Assembly: GCA_032164245.1 (NCBI GenBank)
Contig: JAVMKO010000004.1
Location: 32,837,626-32,901,625 of the forward strand
Length of the DNA: 64,000 bases
Direction of reading: 5' to 3'
Source of the DNA: Sternotherus odoratus
Lineage: Eukaryota > Chordata > Testudines > Kinosternidae
Positions 45,136 to 58,616 of the stretch are shown one piece after another. The position numbers and the translations under genes are program-made. The notes below the pieces were generated by a model, which worked only from the letters and a program-made list of their open reading frames with translations, was not told the DNA's origin and ran no database searches. Numbering within the stretch: position 1 is the stretch's first letter; each line of letters opens with the position of its first letter.

Positions 45136-46127
45136 ATGAATGCCAAGATAAGCAATCAGCATTAGTCAGTAATGCAACACAGAAAATATAGTTTATGGAA
45201 TAGCTAGTGAAGGGTGATCCTAAAGGAGGCTGTAGGTTTATTTAAGATAACTTTTGGATAATCATCTGCTCTTTGTAGGATTACCCAAACCTCTGCTTTG
45301 GGCAATCATGCAAGAACAGGCTTTTCTGTAAGACTGGTTACAACCAGGAAACAAATAGTGCAAGAGCAGCTTCTCTCAAGAAATTTCAGTTTCTGGTTCC
45401 AGCAAAAAACAAGGACAGAGTTTAGGGGTGCAAAGTGTGTGTGTGTGTGTGTTTTAACAGACCTCTAATATGGGTTGGTTCAGTTCCAAGGTTAATTTGA
45501 ATCAATTTTGGCAAATTTTGTGAAAAAAGAAAAATATTGGAAATGTCAAAATGGGAAACTTTTTGTCTTTTTCCCTTGGCATTTTCACTGCTGGAGATCC
45601 TGGTCATTGAAACCAGCAGGTGTCACCTGAAGGGACCAGTTGGGTAACTGTTTCTTTCTCTTTAACCAGAAATAGAGGTGATGAGCTAGGTGACATTTCC
45701 GAAGCTTAAAGGACTATAAAGCTAAGAAGGTTTCTAATGCAGGAAATTGTAGGAGTAAGAAAGCAGCCAGCTGGCAGTGACTGGAGATCCTGCAACTCCC
45801 TTCTTCTGTGCTACTGCTGCTCCCTGCTTGTAGGAGATTGGTTTTTAAAAACTAGACATAAGATTTAGGATGTTACTTTATCTTTGTATCTGCTGTGTTC
45901 AGAGAGCCACAAAATATTAATTTAAAAAAACAAGCTTTTCCCACCTTATCCCTCAGTATGTGCTGACATTCAAAGAGCAAAAGCTAATAAACTTTTCCCC
46001 ACTCCCTACAACGAATTGGCTCATTTGCTGGGGGGTCCTTCTCTAATAACGGTGAGCCTTTTTTCTCCAGCTGAAACTTCTTGATTTTTATGGAGACAAG
46101 TTTATGTGCCACTATTTAGATATGTTT
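45136..46127. other. Non-coding; short (GT)n at 45435-45452
   Basis: No gene or other repeat recognised. Confidence 0.45.
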
Positions 46128-46272
46128 AAAAAAATCTCCTCAGAAAACCTTTCAAAGATCAGAAACAAAGCTAAACAACCTCTAGTTTGCAGCTTAATTT
46201 GGTTTCATCAGTTCCTTCCATAAACATTTCTAACACTTGGAGAACTCCACTTCAGCAGTTATTTCCAGAAGC
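46128..46272 (-). repeat. About 145-bp unassigned repeat, copy A
   Basis: CTCCTCAGAAAACCTTTCAA, AGATCAGAAACAAAGC, TTTCATCAGTTCC, CATAAACATTTCTAACAC and TTATTTCCAGAAGC match, on the opposite strand, the segment 48077-48218. On the minus strand it ends in a T/A-rich tail. Not recognised. Confidence 0.75.
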
Positions 46273-46832
46273 GGAATGATCCTATGCAAGGGTAGAGCTG
46301 ACTGAGAATAAGTAAAATCTAGTTATGTCAAATTGCTGCAATTCTCAGCAATCAAAGAAAACAGAAGCAAAACATGATGACAATACACATTCATTTGACT
46401 TCAAAGATCACAAGCATTTGTTTTGTCTGATAATATCTTAATAATTCCAATCACAAATCTCCTCTGCCCATTTCTGACACCAAACCTACCCTAATATATC
46501 AGGACTTAGTATTTGTATTTTTTCTCATTATGTTGAACATAAGCTTCAAAAGAGAATATTTTTCTTTTTTTCCTTTGATTTATGTTCTTTTTAATTAAAA
46601 AGAAACCAAAGATGCAGACATGAAACTCACCGGGGCAATCTCTGAAAAATCCTGTTTGAAAAGACATAGGAATTGCAAATGGATTCCTGTTTCAAATCCA
46701 TACATGTTGTTTTGCTTATTCTTAGTCAGCTAATTCACACATGCTGTTGCCAGGTTTGAAATGCAGATGCTCTGTTCATATTTGAAAGCATATCAAGTTT
46801 CCACCTCACTCCACTAACAGATGGCAAAATAA

Positions 46833-47036
46833 CAGGAAAGGCAAATCAGTTTTCAAGGTTCTGGCCTTTTCACTGCCTTGGTCACACAATGGATGGAAAA
46901 GCTCATTGTACCTCTGAATGGTGAAAACATTGTAGATGTTTTGGTGGTTGGATCTGGATGCAGTGATGTGCTGGAAGTGGCTTTTGGAGGCAGGTCCCAG
47001 GAATTCCTTGATAAAACTTTACCACAAAGTTCAGAA
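46833..47036 (+). other. Protein-like open stretch, not recognised
   Basis: Sixty-eight codons without a stop, bounded by TAA at 46830 and TAA at 47037, with a protein-like composition (segments TQWMEKLIVPLNGENIVDV and GSGCSDVLEVAFGGRSQEFL). No good splice sites frame it and I recognise no family. It may be a fossil coding piece or an unknown repeat; a real gene is less likely. An ATG lies at 46893. Confidence 0.25.
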
Positions 47037-47379
47037 TAATTTCCCATCCTACGGAGTCACCTCTCTGAGTACTGTTAAACTCGCTCTGTCGGAGACTGAC
47101 AACAATACTTCTGAAGGGAAACATTTTCTTTTTGGAATTGACTGTATTGCACTAAATTGTAGGTATATTTTAAACAATATAAAACACAAAGGGGGAAATT
47201 TCTCCCTCCACTCCCACCCAAGGTCTTCACCCTCAAACCTCATTTCAGTTATGCAAGGTGAATACCATGCTACATTGTCCATATGCTAAACATATATTGT
47301 GGGAACCAAACCTAATATTGCGTGCACTTTTGCTGGAAATAAGCTTCCTTGGCTGGTGGTGTTGCCACCATCATTTATT

Positions 47380-48710
47380 ATTATTTAATTTGTTTTTATG
47401 GTGCCTAGAAGTTCTAGTTATGGTCCACAACCCCATTGTGCTAGGCCTTGTATAACAACAAAAAAAACCACAGTCCCTGCCACAAAGAACATACAATCTA
47501 AGTCTAAGACCAGAGACAACAGATGGATACAGACACTCAGGGGAGTACAACCCCTCCCCCCCCCCCACACACAATGAGACAATATTGGTCAGCATGATAT
47601 CCAGTGGTCTCTCCACTGGATAACAGCCTAGCCATTGTCAAGTTTTAGGCAGCCATCATAGCAAAATGGAGCTATGAGGAGGTATCTGAAAGTGGATAAT
47701 GAGGAAGCTTTGCGGAGGTTTATGAGGAGCACCTCCCCAGTGTGTGGGGCATGAAAGCATGAAGGTGTGTATCTGAAGGTTTAACAAGTAGGCACTGGAA
47801 GCTGGCATCATTGGAGCCTGTTCAGCGGTGAGCATCCACAGCTTGAGAGCTAAAGTGAGACAATAGGTCAGATGGCTGAAGGGCCTTGAAAGTCAAGACA
47901 AGCCACTTATGTTTAATGCAGTAGAAAAAAGGGAGCCAGTGGATGGATTCAAAGAGAGGGGTGACATGGTCAGAGCAAAGGGCCAGGAAAATGATCTTTG
48001 CATCAGCATTCTGAATGGATATGAACAGGACAAGATTGCATTTGTCAAAGCCAGAGCACAAGATGTTGCTGTAATTGCTTCTGGAAATAACCTGCAGAAG
48101 TGGAGTTATGCAGGTCTTAGAAATGTTTATGGATGCAACTGATGAATCCAAACTAAGCTGTGAATCAGAGGTTGTTTAGCTTCGTTTCTGATCTTTGAAA
48201 GGTTTTCTGAGGAGATATATATTTTTTTTGTCAAGACTGCATTTGTCAAGGCCAGAGCTCAAGATTATGAGAGCTTGGCATAGAGTTTTGGTGTATGGCT
48301 AGTTAGGAAAGGCTGTATCTTAGATGTTATGCAGAAAAAAATTGGCAAGACATAGATGTAGCCTAGATTTGCAAACCTAGAGAAAGTGTCAAATCAAAGA
48401 TGATGCCCAGGTTAGTGACTGTCAGGATAGTGGTGCTGTCCACAATGATTGAGAAAGCAGGATTTGCGGATGTGGGGAGGGGAGAAAAAGCTCTGTTTTA
48501 GCCACATTTAGCTTGAGCTGACTGCCAGACATCAACAAGGAGATATCAGAGAGAGAGTCTGTGATTTTAGTTTGGACAGAAGGAGACAGGTGTGGAGAAG
48601 AGAGGTAGATCTTTGAGTCATAGAGATGGTAGTTGAATATGTGTTTACTGCTTACCTGGTAGTAAGGGATAAAGGGAGAAGAAAAGGGGACCAAGGACAG
48701 GTTCATGTTT
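47380..48710 (-). mobile_element. L2-like LINE fragment, mosaic
   Basis: The plus-strand left end reads as the complement of a LINE tail (CCCCATTGTGCTAGGCCTTG, ACAGTCCCTGCCACAAAGAA). At the right end the minus strand reads like the L2 reverse transcriptase after its catalytic box: residues SLSDISLLMSGSQLKLN and AKTELFLPSP at 48422-48706. The typical YADD-like residues are degraded to YDSK. Between lie GGTGACATGGTCAGAGCAAA and ATCTTTGCATCAGCATTCTG. A repeat has inserted at 48066-48231. Truncated and dead. Confidence 0.65.
48066..48231 (+). repeat. Unassigned repeat, copy B, inserted in the LINE
   Basis: Copy of 46128-46272 in opposite orientation (CTTCTGGAAATAACCTGCAG, TTAGAAATGTTTATGG, TTCTGATCTTTGAAAGG), ending in ATATATATTTTTTTTG. 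The LINE sequence on its two sides is duplicated: 48031-48065 and 48232-48266 agree at 32 of 35 positions. Confidence 0.7.
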
Positions 48711-51700
48711 TGTGATCAAGTCTGAATTAAGGTGAATGCTGGCAGAACAGGATAAATGAAATAAAGAGGAATTTGACCTATAAGGAGGCTTTTTTATTAT
48801 TGACACTATTAGTGTGGAGTAGCCAATTTTTTCTCATTGATGCTGTTATAGAACTGGGCAAATGATCTACGAATATACATTTTGTGAATTTTTTTCAAAT
48901 AAAATATTTTTGACAATTTTACCCAGCTGTATGAAAGTAGGCAATGTGTTATCTGAAACGTAGATTTGATTTGATATCTCTATGCTTCCTCCTCAGCACT
49001 AATTTTTAGACTTGATTGTATGACCTGAATGACAAATGACCAGGTGGGTTTATCACTGGGCTGAGGCTAGGATTGAAAGAAACTAACATAAATAGAATGA
49101 AAACAAGTTAGGCAATGCATGAGGCAGTATGTGTCCATTATAATTAACAGATCTCCGCTAGTGTAGGAAGTGTGTGAATGATATCTCAGCACCAATTCCT
49201 TCATGGGAAATTGGGACTAGACTAGGAAAATTACAGTTGGTGTCTTTTCTCATTACTCAAAATTAAAAAGTTACTAACGTGGTAATTCCCTCATGTTCTA
49301 GGTTGTTCCACCATGCAGACACTTTGAATTAAAACAGAAGAAAAGTTTTGGTGATAGCCTACTGTCAGATAATGTTTTCTCCACTGGGTTGGAGTGCACT
49401 TTTGTAGCCAATCTTTAGTGGAAAAGTTATTTACCATTGAGCATTTGAGACCACTGTCTACTAACTTATGAAAAATATACCTGTCTCTACTGTTACCTTG
49501 TCTGCTTAGTCATCTGCTCTGTGTTAACAAAATCCTAGATCATGGGCTCTCTGGAGCAAGGATGGTTTTTGTGTGTTTGGTGCCTGGTAAAATGGGGGCT
49601 TACACCGTGGCCCTCCTCAAACATTGGGCAGCTAATCAGTCTCCTGCATAGAGCAGCCTGGAGTGTGATTTGGAAGCTTTCATCATGGCCTTAACTCTTT
49701 CGTTTACTACATTTTTTAAAAAATGCAATCCATGGGGAGGGGGAACCCAGATTCTCTGGTATGACCAAGTTGCACTCAGCATAAGAGTGAATACAGGGGA
49801 GGAGTAAAGTTGATACTAATCCATTTTTGCAACTTCTGTTACTTGAGGTAAGTCCTATGTTGGCTTGGTATGGGGAGATGGGGTTGGATATCTTCAAGTG
49901 GCCAGTTAAGCCAAGTTCAGTGGTATTTTGTGCTGCTAGAGTGTCTCAAAACAGAATTACTGTACTGGAGAATCTAGACTTGTATGTTTCTCATCAATTG
50001 CATAGCAGCCCTGCAACCAACTCATCAGAAATGCAAGTTGGTCACTAGTTTTGTCTTGATTACTCATGTCCCTGGATAAAAGAGCAGCTGCGTACAAAAT
50101 GTATCTTTCATGGTTTCCTTTGTTCCTTCCTTGGTGGAAGAATGTAGCCTGTAACTGAATCTCTCAAATAAACAACCCCATGAGTTCTGTTAATGGGCAA
50201 AGGGAAGGAATCACAAAATAGTCTAGATTGATTTTGGCAGTTCACAAAATCTTTTAAGATTGCTAAAGCTAACAAAACCTCAAATTCCACAGCATTCATT
50301 TAGGTCTAGTAGTAAGTCTGTGCTATAATAATTATACCTGTTATAGACCAAGTAGGAATTTGTTCCCTTATGTTACTTCCAAAAAGATAAATAACAATCA
50401 TCCAAAGTACACAAATTGTAACATTGTATGTATTCCCAGTTACAGCATGAATTGGTTTGATAGTTTTCATCCTTGCAACAGTGTGTTTATAAAAGTATAT
50501 TATTTATAGCATATCTATGGACCAAGAGTTTTTTTTCTCATTCATAAGTACAACCCTTAATATTTTGTATTTTAAAGACATTTTGGTTTGTAACATCAAA
50601 TGTTTCCTTGGAAACATTTGCAGATTCATGAATAAATAGGATTTTTTTTTAATTAAAAATATTTCATGAAAATCTTCAGTTAAAAAAATAATGTGGTTAA
50701 TGCAAGAAAATTATGTACCAAAGAGTCAAAGAAGGGCAAAGTGCTTTTGGTCATTATATGACAGACTTGTTTGTGATTTGATTTGTTTGTGAAAATCCTG
50801 GTTGGGGTGAAAAGAGATGGTTAATAATTGTCTGTGGATGCAATTTCAAGTGTAGAAGGGATTTTAATATCTGGTGCTGCTTCAATTCCATGGTAATGCC
50901 CTTTAGGAGTTTTCGTGGATACATGTTTATGGGCAAATCCTAGTCCCTTTATAGCCAATGGAAAAACTAGTGACTTCAGTGGAATCAGGATTTGGTCCCA
51001 ATTAATAATCAGTAATAACATTCACACAGATTGGATCTAATGAAAAACAGGGTGTATGGAGGAAATCGGGAACGTTCAGCTTTCCAACATATCCAGAGAA
51101 ACCTGCCTGAGACAAGGCCATGTGAGATCCTCTCCAATAGACTTGCCACAGATAGAGTGCAACTGCAGCAGGCCAAAGAAGATTTTTTGAAAAGCTGGAC
51201 ACTTTATTTAGGTGCCTAAATGGAAGCTGATGGATGTTAGGCTTTAGAAAAGGTGGCTCTAAGTGTGCAGTTAAAAGCTTACATGCAGTTCTAAAATAAA
51301 TGATCACAGATAGTATTGGTTTGGTAATACAACACCATATCATATCTTTGCATAACTTGAGGTACAGAGATGATTTTATAACCATGAGTTTTATGAGATA
51401 GAAGTGGTCCTAATATTTTCATGAGGTACGAAACATGTACAGAGTTCTTGTAAACAGTATAACGTCTGGAAAGCAAGAAGAGAGTGAGTGGTTCCTGTAT
51501 ACCCTATACCTTTTTTCTTATGTCTAGCATTACACTGACAGACACTTCCTTTATTTTAATAACCAAAATTAAATGACCAAAACCAGCTCAGGATTTGTTA
51601 AATTACCACTGTGAATTTGATCACATTCAGGCATGTCATCTTCGCGTAGTGTCATCTGTGGCTGGCACAGCTACAGAGCTGCATGATGTGTAGCCATTTT

Positions 51701-54700
51701 CATGGCTGTCAAATAGTAATAAATTTACCGACAATCAAATTTAAAAAGGAAAAGAAAAACATGCTAAGAATGTCTTTAGTTGCCATTTCCCCGCATTAAT
51801 ATTTTAATTTTGTTTGCAAAATCTTAATGCTGCCATACATCATTTCCACATTCTTTTTTTTTGGTGCTACTCTTTAAACTGTGGTAAAAACAATAGGAAC
51901 TGAATAAGAGGCATCAGAACACAGTCTGATCCCAAACCCAGTTAAGTCAATGGGACTGTTGACTTTAATGGGCATGGGAGCAAGCCTAGTTATCATAAAA
52001 AGGAGCCAAAAAGTCACTGTGCAAGGGTATGCACAAAGAACCTGCACCCCAGAACTGTGCCTAAGACAGAATGTATCTGGCTGCATATAGGAACAGTGGC
52101 ATGGAGTAGAAGAGAAACTATTAAATGGTTTGCTCAGTCCACGATAAACATTAATAACAATCTCAACAATTTTATTTTCTTTGCTTCTGGGATAAACATT
52201 CAAACCATAAGTACCGGTACTTATTACTATGGCCAGTCATTGCTCAATGCAGTACAGAAAGTGAAAGATAAAGTCAACCCACAAATGTAAACAGAGCATG
52301 TTGGCATTAAGAAAAAATATGAGTTAAAAGACAGTGCCAAAGTATTATTATTTATTTAAGAGTGCTTGCATAACAAGTTTAACAATAGTAATCCAGTATT
52401 TACGAGAAAGCAATATCCTGTGCAGTGCCTTCAAATGAGATGTCAGTTCTCAGTGTCAGGCTGCTCTGAAGGAAAGCACTATCTTGAGTTCCAAGGCCAT
52501 TTCATGTAATTTTAGTTTGTTAAATAAAAAAACCCCCAAAACACTGTTGCACCAAAATGTTATTCTGATAATGATGTTTGGCTGAAAGAAAGTTTGTCTG
52601 TTTTCTTTAATTTTTCTTAGATGGATGCACTCTGAATCAAGTCAAACAGTTCATTTTCACATCACTTTCCTATTCTATGTTAGCATTTGAATAAGAACTG
52701 CATTATTTTAATTTGTTTGACCTTCAAAAGTTTCTACTGAAATTCTGTATATACTTTGGTTTGAAACAGGGAAGACTTTTGCTTTTAATAGGCCTGTTAT
52801 GTTAGCAAGTATCCATTTCACTGGTCACTTCTGTATACTTTCTCAATAAGCATGGCACGGTGTCAGTAGGTAGAGATAAGGACTTCATATTTAACATCCC
52901 CAAACTCCTTACTTTAAGCAAAATAAATAAACTACGTGAAGTATGTTCTGGAGCCTATATCCAAGAAACTGAATTTCTGAGGTGTTGTAAAAGATGTTTT
53001 TCCCCTTTCTGCATTGAATATCTACTTCATGCAGTTGATGAAATCAACAGCATACCTTGTACATATAATAGGACACTTGAAAAAGAATTGTATGGTACTT
53101 TTTCATTAAGTCTTACTACATACAAAGCTAAATTGTAAAGCTTATTACCTCCATCTATATTAAGTGGTCTGATTTCAATTATGTTGAACGTTCACAACTA
53201 CCTTTGGCTTTAATGGCAGCTGCCCAGGTGCTCACCTCATCTGCAAATCAGGGTATGAAGATCAAGTTTTAGGCACCTAGCTTTAGGCACACAAGTTTGG
53301 AAATTTTGGTCTACAGTTTTTCAGTTTCAGTAAAGACCATCTTCACACAAATGCAAAACTTAACTTTGTTGAAGTATTTTTTTCTGAAAGTGCAGTTCGA
53401 ATTAGAAAAGTGACCATAAAGATCTTTTTTCTCTTACAATGACTTCCATATGAAAATGTGTTCATTCTACCAGTCAAAAGGTGATATTTCTTACTTTCAG
53501 TCTTTTAGACAATATTTCGGTCTGGAAATCTGAAAATCAAGCTGTGTTTTTTCTGTCCCTTACAAATAATGAATATTTTGCAATCCAGATGAACATTTGT
53601 TTTGTAGATGATGGAACTATTTGTAAATGTGTTAGGAACAAACAGAAATACACAGTATGTAAATCATAAAGGTGTTGAATTTCACAAGTTTCAAACTGGA
53701 GATTTTGTTCACATGAAACTGACATACATAATCAAAAATAATCATAATAACTAGCAAAATACCATCATTAAAAGCTGGAGATGGTAGGTCTGCTTATTTG
53801 TAACCCATGCTTTATTGTAGGAAATGGTTTAAAAAATCATCTGTCTAGATTACTTCTTTCAAAATTCTTGCACAATCCTGTTGAATTTAGCATGGCAATT
53901 AGAGCTATTCACAGACCCAAAATAATCATTGAAATCATTCTTCAGAATGGGTCACTTTTAATTTTGTAGTATTTTCATTATATTCTATTTCCTATATTGG
54001 GATCTGATTACCATTCACTTCTTTTCAAGAATATAACCTCAGTCTATCTTACTGTCTTTCTTACAACAGACTGAGAAAATACTTTTTTTTTTATCTACAA
54101 TAGCTCCTGGCCTGTTTGTATCTCTACATTTAGCAGATAGTGAGCTGTGAAGCTAAAAATAAAAAGCGTGACTATTTGACATTTATTTTTAAAGAACAGC
54201 ATATAACATCTATGAGCTCACATAACTTAAAATGTACCTAAATATGACAGTATCTATTTGCCATCATAGTTTTTTTTTAACCATTTCTCTCTCTTAAGCA
54301 GGCCTGGGAATGCTGCTTTGAGTACTGCTAACATACCAAATAACAAAGTTGCTGTGAACACAACATGGATGTTTGTTTATTTGTTTTCAGTTATTTGAAA
54401 TAATTCAAGAATTTGACTCTGTGTTGAGATCCTGTTGGCGGATGTCCCATCAAAATTCAGTAAATTCTCGGCTTTGTGTAATTGCTAATTTATAGCAGCA
54501 AATACTTTGTCCCAAATTCTGACTCTCTCTATATAGAGATTTTTTTTTTAAAAAAAGGACAAGACCCACAAAAACATATTTTGAAGATTAGTGGCCTTTA
54601 TCAAGGAAAGAGACGGTACTAAAAATCAAAGACAAGTGGCTTTATATGTAACACCTTCAATATAGTTCTAGAGATACCTAATAGTATTTTCTTACTATTT

Positions 54701-54713
54701 CTCCCTTTTGCAG
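48711..54713. other. Mostly unique non-coding sequence with few relics
   Basis: Relics seen: an L2/MIR-like tail near 49480-49600 (AGATCATGGGCTCTCTGGAG) and palindromic MITE relics near 51200-51290, 51920-51990 and 53205-53320. Open frames at 51002-51385 and 52860-53138 have no recognisable domain. Confidence 0.45.
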
Positions 54714-54819
54714 TGTTTGCAAACCCAGTCGTTTCATGTATCAGAAAAGCATTGCTCTCGTTTGTAATACAACTCTCCTGGCTTCCAACATGCTGGAGAG
54801 GCACTTCAAAGCAAAAGAG
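54714..54819 (+). other. Exon-like segment, possible BED-type zinc-finger remnant
   Basis: Preceded by a pyrimidine tract and AG (ATTTCTCCCTTTTGCAG) and followed by GTAAGAG, good splice acceptor and donor matches. The second frame (from 54715) is open for all 35 codons and contains ALVCNTTLLASN followed by LERHFKAKE. This resembles the Cys...His-x-x-x-His part of BED zinc fingers in hAT transposases and ZBED/GTF2IRD2-like proteins, though the second Cys and last His are not in standard places. No neighbouring exon or transposase body was found. Alternatives are an old hAT fragment or chance. Confidence 0.3.
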
Positions 54820-57163
54820 GTAAGAGATCTACCTGGCCAAGAATACATAATATACCAGATAGAATAAGGGATTATACTTCAAGAGAAAAATACATGATTT
54901 TACAACTATTGGGCTGTCTTAAAGTCCATCAGACTATTCGTGGGAGTAAGGTGAGTACAATCTGGCCCACTGTTTCTCAGTTTTTAGATCAAGGTTTTCA
55001 AAAGGGACCAGTGATTTCACCTGTCCATGAAAGAGGCAGGGGAAATAGCATCTTCTGCATTCTAGCCTCTTGCATCCCCATGCAGGGCTGTGTACAGTCT
55101 GGCTCAAAGTATATCTCTGTTCTTTATCTTTTGAGCAGGCCTATCTTTGTGATATCTGTCTACTATTGCAAACTTTTTCCTTGCATTATTTGGTTTCCAG
55201 ACATTCAGTGTTACCTAACTAAATCCTTACTAGCCAGAACTGTTTTTGTTTATTGCCAGTTAGGAGCTACAGACTAGATTAAAGATCCTTCATTTATGGG
55301 ATTGGAATTGCTAGCAATTAGATAGGAACTTTGAGTCTGGTGAGGATTTTAAATGAAGCCAAAAGTGGTTTTTATGAGCCTTTAGGTCCTTTACTATCAC
55401 CTAGGGATGGATGATTTTAATTTTAGTTAATGCTAAAAACTGTAAAATGGCAATTTTACATAACTGCAATGTTTAGGAAATACTAAAATATACTTAGGAC
55501 TAGATTGTGCCTGGCCCCCCCATGGAAACAATCCCAGCTTTTGCACTCAGGGAACATAACTTCTCCAGGCTATTGCCTATTTTGACCTCTCCAATAAGGG
55601 CAGAGAGAGAATTCTAGGGCTGAAACCTCATTTCCTCCCAACCCTGCATTTTGTCTGCATCAAACACACTGCTTCCAGGAACCCCTGCTGTGGTGATGAA
55701 CCTCCACATGACCCCTACCCAATCCTAAGGTACATTTTAGCCCTGAATCTCTCAATATAAAACAAAACAAAACAAAAAACCTATTGCTTTTTTTTACTAG
55801 GAAGGAATTTTTCTTTTGTTCTTTGAACTCCTTGGCTGAAGTGCTCTTCAGAAATCCAAAATATTTATTATTATTGTTGGTAAGAGTTCTGGACAAAGCC
55901 CATTTTAACAGGAAGTTATTTTATGACTGTCTTCTGAGCAACTCTAATTGAATTAAATTTTCTCCCTCTTAAAAGATATTATCGCGATCTTTGGTCATAT
56001 TTAATCTCTGAATGTTTTTGTGAGGCTGACAGTAGTAATTTATTTGCAGTTTTTAATTATGGGAACTTCCTATAGCTAGTGATAAAGTCCACAGAACTGG
56101 TCCTCACAGGAGTCTTTTCTCCATCTCTAAGACCCCATCTAGTCATGCAAAGACATCAAGACCTTTTCTGGACAAAGTTTTTGCCAGTAAGTCTGTTATT
56201 GCAAAGACTTTTCTTCTGGTGTTTGGGGAGCACAGATCCACTATTTTGACTTGAAATCAGCTGCCTATTTTTTTCCCTGGTCTTTATCATTCTCTCTGAG
56301 TTTTCATTTAACAAGAGTTACTTTCTTGTACCTCCTGAAAATAATAACTAAGAATTATTGTTTGAAACTAGCCTTGTAATAGTAACATGATTGACAAATA
56401 TCAAATACTTAGAGGTTTGGAGTAGATCAAATATACTGTGGGCCAGATCATCAGCTAGTGTAAAATGAACATGGCTTCAATTAAGTTGTTACAACCTAGT
56501 CTGGTACCACTCAGTATGCTCACCAATCTGTTACAGGTGAACCCAATTGTTGGGTCCCATCTGCTTCCATGTCAACTGAGTTTGGGTAGAATCTAATCTT
56601 GGACCATAGGACGCACTCAAAATCAGTGTCTTAAATCTCACAGGCTCCCCCAAGTCACTTACACAAATGCTCCCAGATCGTCAGTCTGAGCAGTTGTAAT
56701 GAATACATCATAATAGGCTGCCCTTTGGCAAGATTAGATGTGTCCGCACATAATACAAAATGAAGTTCATAATTTCATACAGACATATCCCACTTAGGAA
56801 ATCAGCATAGCTGATTTGATACAGCTGAGGATCTGGCATGGTATCTTTAGCAGCATGTTTACTTGGGAGATCTATTCCTTTCAGTCCCAGTCCAACAGGT
56901 AACAGAGGAACTCTTTTGAACAGGAAGAAAAGTCTCATGCAGTGTTTCAGTTGCATGATATTACCCTCCAGGACTGAAATCCATCCTCATTGTTTCACCT
57001 ACTTAAGTGAGAAAGTGCTTCAAAACAGTTTTAGCCATCTTTGTGCCCTTCTGATTCTCGGCAGTTTCGAACATCAGGGACTTCCACCATTGTTTACCAT
57101 AGTTCTACCAAGCACAAATCCTTTTATCTGTGTTTATACTAGTTCTAGTTCTTTATATATATA
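54820..57163. other. Non-coding sequence
   Basis: A palindromic relic may start at 56442 (GGCCAGATCATCAGCTAGTG). The 127-codon frame at 54894-55277 has no recognisable domain. TA-rich DNA precedes the Helitron at 57152-57163. Confidence 0.45.
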
Positions 57164-57221
57164 CTAGCAAAAGTGCCCGGCATTGCTCGGGTCAGTTGGA
57201 GGTGGGGAGGGGGCAGACAGC

Positions 57222-58222
57222 TGACACCCCCTGACCAACCCCAACACCTCACCCCTCACCCACCCCGACACCTTCCCACCCCCCCAGACCAACCCCCTGG
57301 CTCACTTACCCCCCCCCCACCAAACCCGACACCCCCATCTGACCCCCCCTGACCAAACCCGACACCCCCACCTGACCCCCCCCGACCAAACCCGACACCC
57401 CCACCTCACCCGCCAACCGAACAGTGTATTTAATAATCTGTGTGCTACACAGTGCACCATGAGCCGGGGGGGGGGGGGGGGGTGTCGGGTTTGGTCTGGG
57501 GGGGGGTGGGAAGTTGTCGGGGTGGGTGAGGGGTGAGGTGGGGGTGTTGGGGTTGGTCAGGGGGTTTTGTGGTTGTGGGGGGGCAAGGTGGGGGTGTCGG
57601 GTTCGGTCGGGGGTAAGTGAGCCAGGGGGTGTCGGGTTTGGTCTGGGGGGGTGGGAAGGTGTCGGGGTGGGTGAGGGGTGAGGTGTGGGTGTTGCGGTTG
57701 GGCAGGGGGTGTTGCGGTTGGTGGGGGGGTGAGGTGGGGGTGTCGGTTTGCTTGGGGGGATGAGGTAGGGGTGTCAGGTTCGGTCGGGGGTAAGTGAGCC
57801 GGGGGGTGTCGGGTTTGGTATGGGGGGGTGGGAAGGTGTCGGAGTGGGTGAGGTGTGGGTGTTGCGGTTGGGCAGGGGGTGTTGCGGTTGGTGGGGGGGT
57901 GAGGTGGGGGTGTCGGGTTTGCTTGGGGGGGTGAGATGGGGGTGTCGGGTTTGGTCACGGGGTAAGTGAGCCGGGGGGGTGTCGGGTTCGGTCTGGGGGT
58001 GTTGCGATTGGTGGGGGGGTTTGGTCTGGGCACCCACCCCGACACCTTCCCCCCCCCAGACCAAACCCAACACCCACACCTCACCCCTCACCCACCCCGA
58101 CACCTTCCGACCCCCCCAGACCAACCCCGACACCCCCCGGCTCACTTACCCCCCGACCAAACCCGACACCCCCACCTGACCCCCCCAAGCAAACCCGACA
58201 CCCCCACCTCACTTACCGTCCC
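57222..58222. repeat. Strand-switching minisatellite in Helitron copy 2
   Basis: Units such as GGGGGTGTCGGGTTTGGTC and complements, with higher-order near-identical blocks, for example the stretch with GGTGTTGCGGTTGGGCAG at about 57690 and again about 57865. Longest G run 17-18 near 57465-57482. Confidence 0.85.
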
Positions 58223-58616
58223 ACCAAACCCAACTGGGATCCGTCGCAGGGGGGGGGGGGCAGAGCCGAGGGATTCCGGGGTTCCATTGGGAGGGGGGAG
58301 GGGCAGAGAACTGAGGGATCTCTGGGGTTCCGTTGGGAGGGGGGAGGGGCAGAGAACTGAGGGATCTCCGGGGTTCCGTTGGAGGAGGGAGGGGCGAGCT
58401 GAGTGAGTGCGGTGTCTGTTGTAGGGGGTATTATGACATCATCACCACCTAACCGCCCAGCCGATGTGATTGGCCCTGAAAGACTTTCACCCCTGGGGGG
58501 CGTCAGAGGTGAGATCCGAAAATTTTTCGACCCTTACCAGCATCTAGACCCCAAGACCCCTAACTGTACCAAATTTCAAGTCTCTGGCTCAAACGGTGCG
58601 GGAGGAGTTCGCTGTC

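Noticed and set aside
54894..55277. 127-codon open frame (+), also 51002-51385 (-) of the same length
   Set aside because: No domain or family resemblance.
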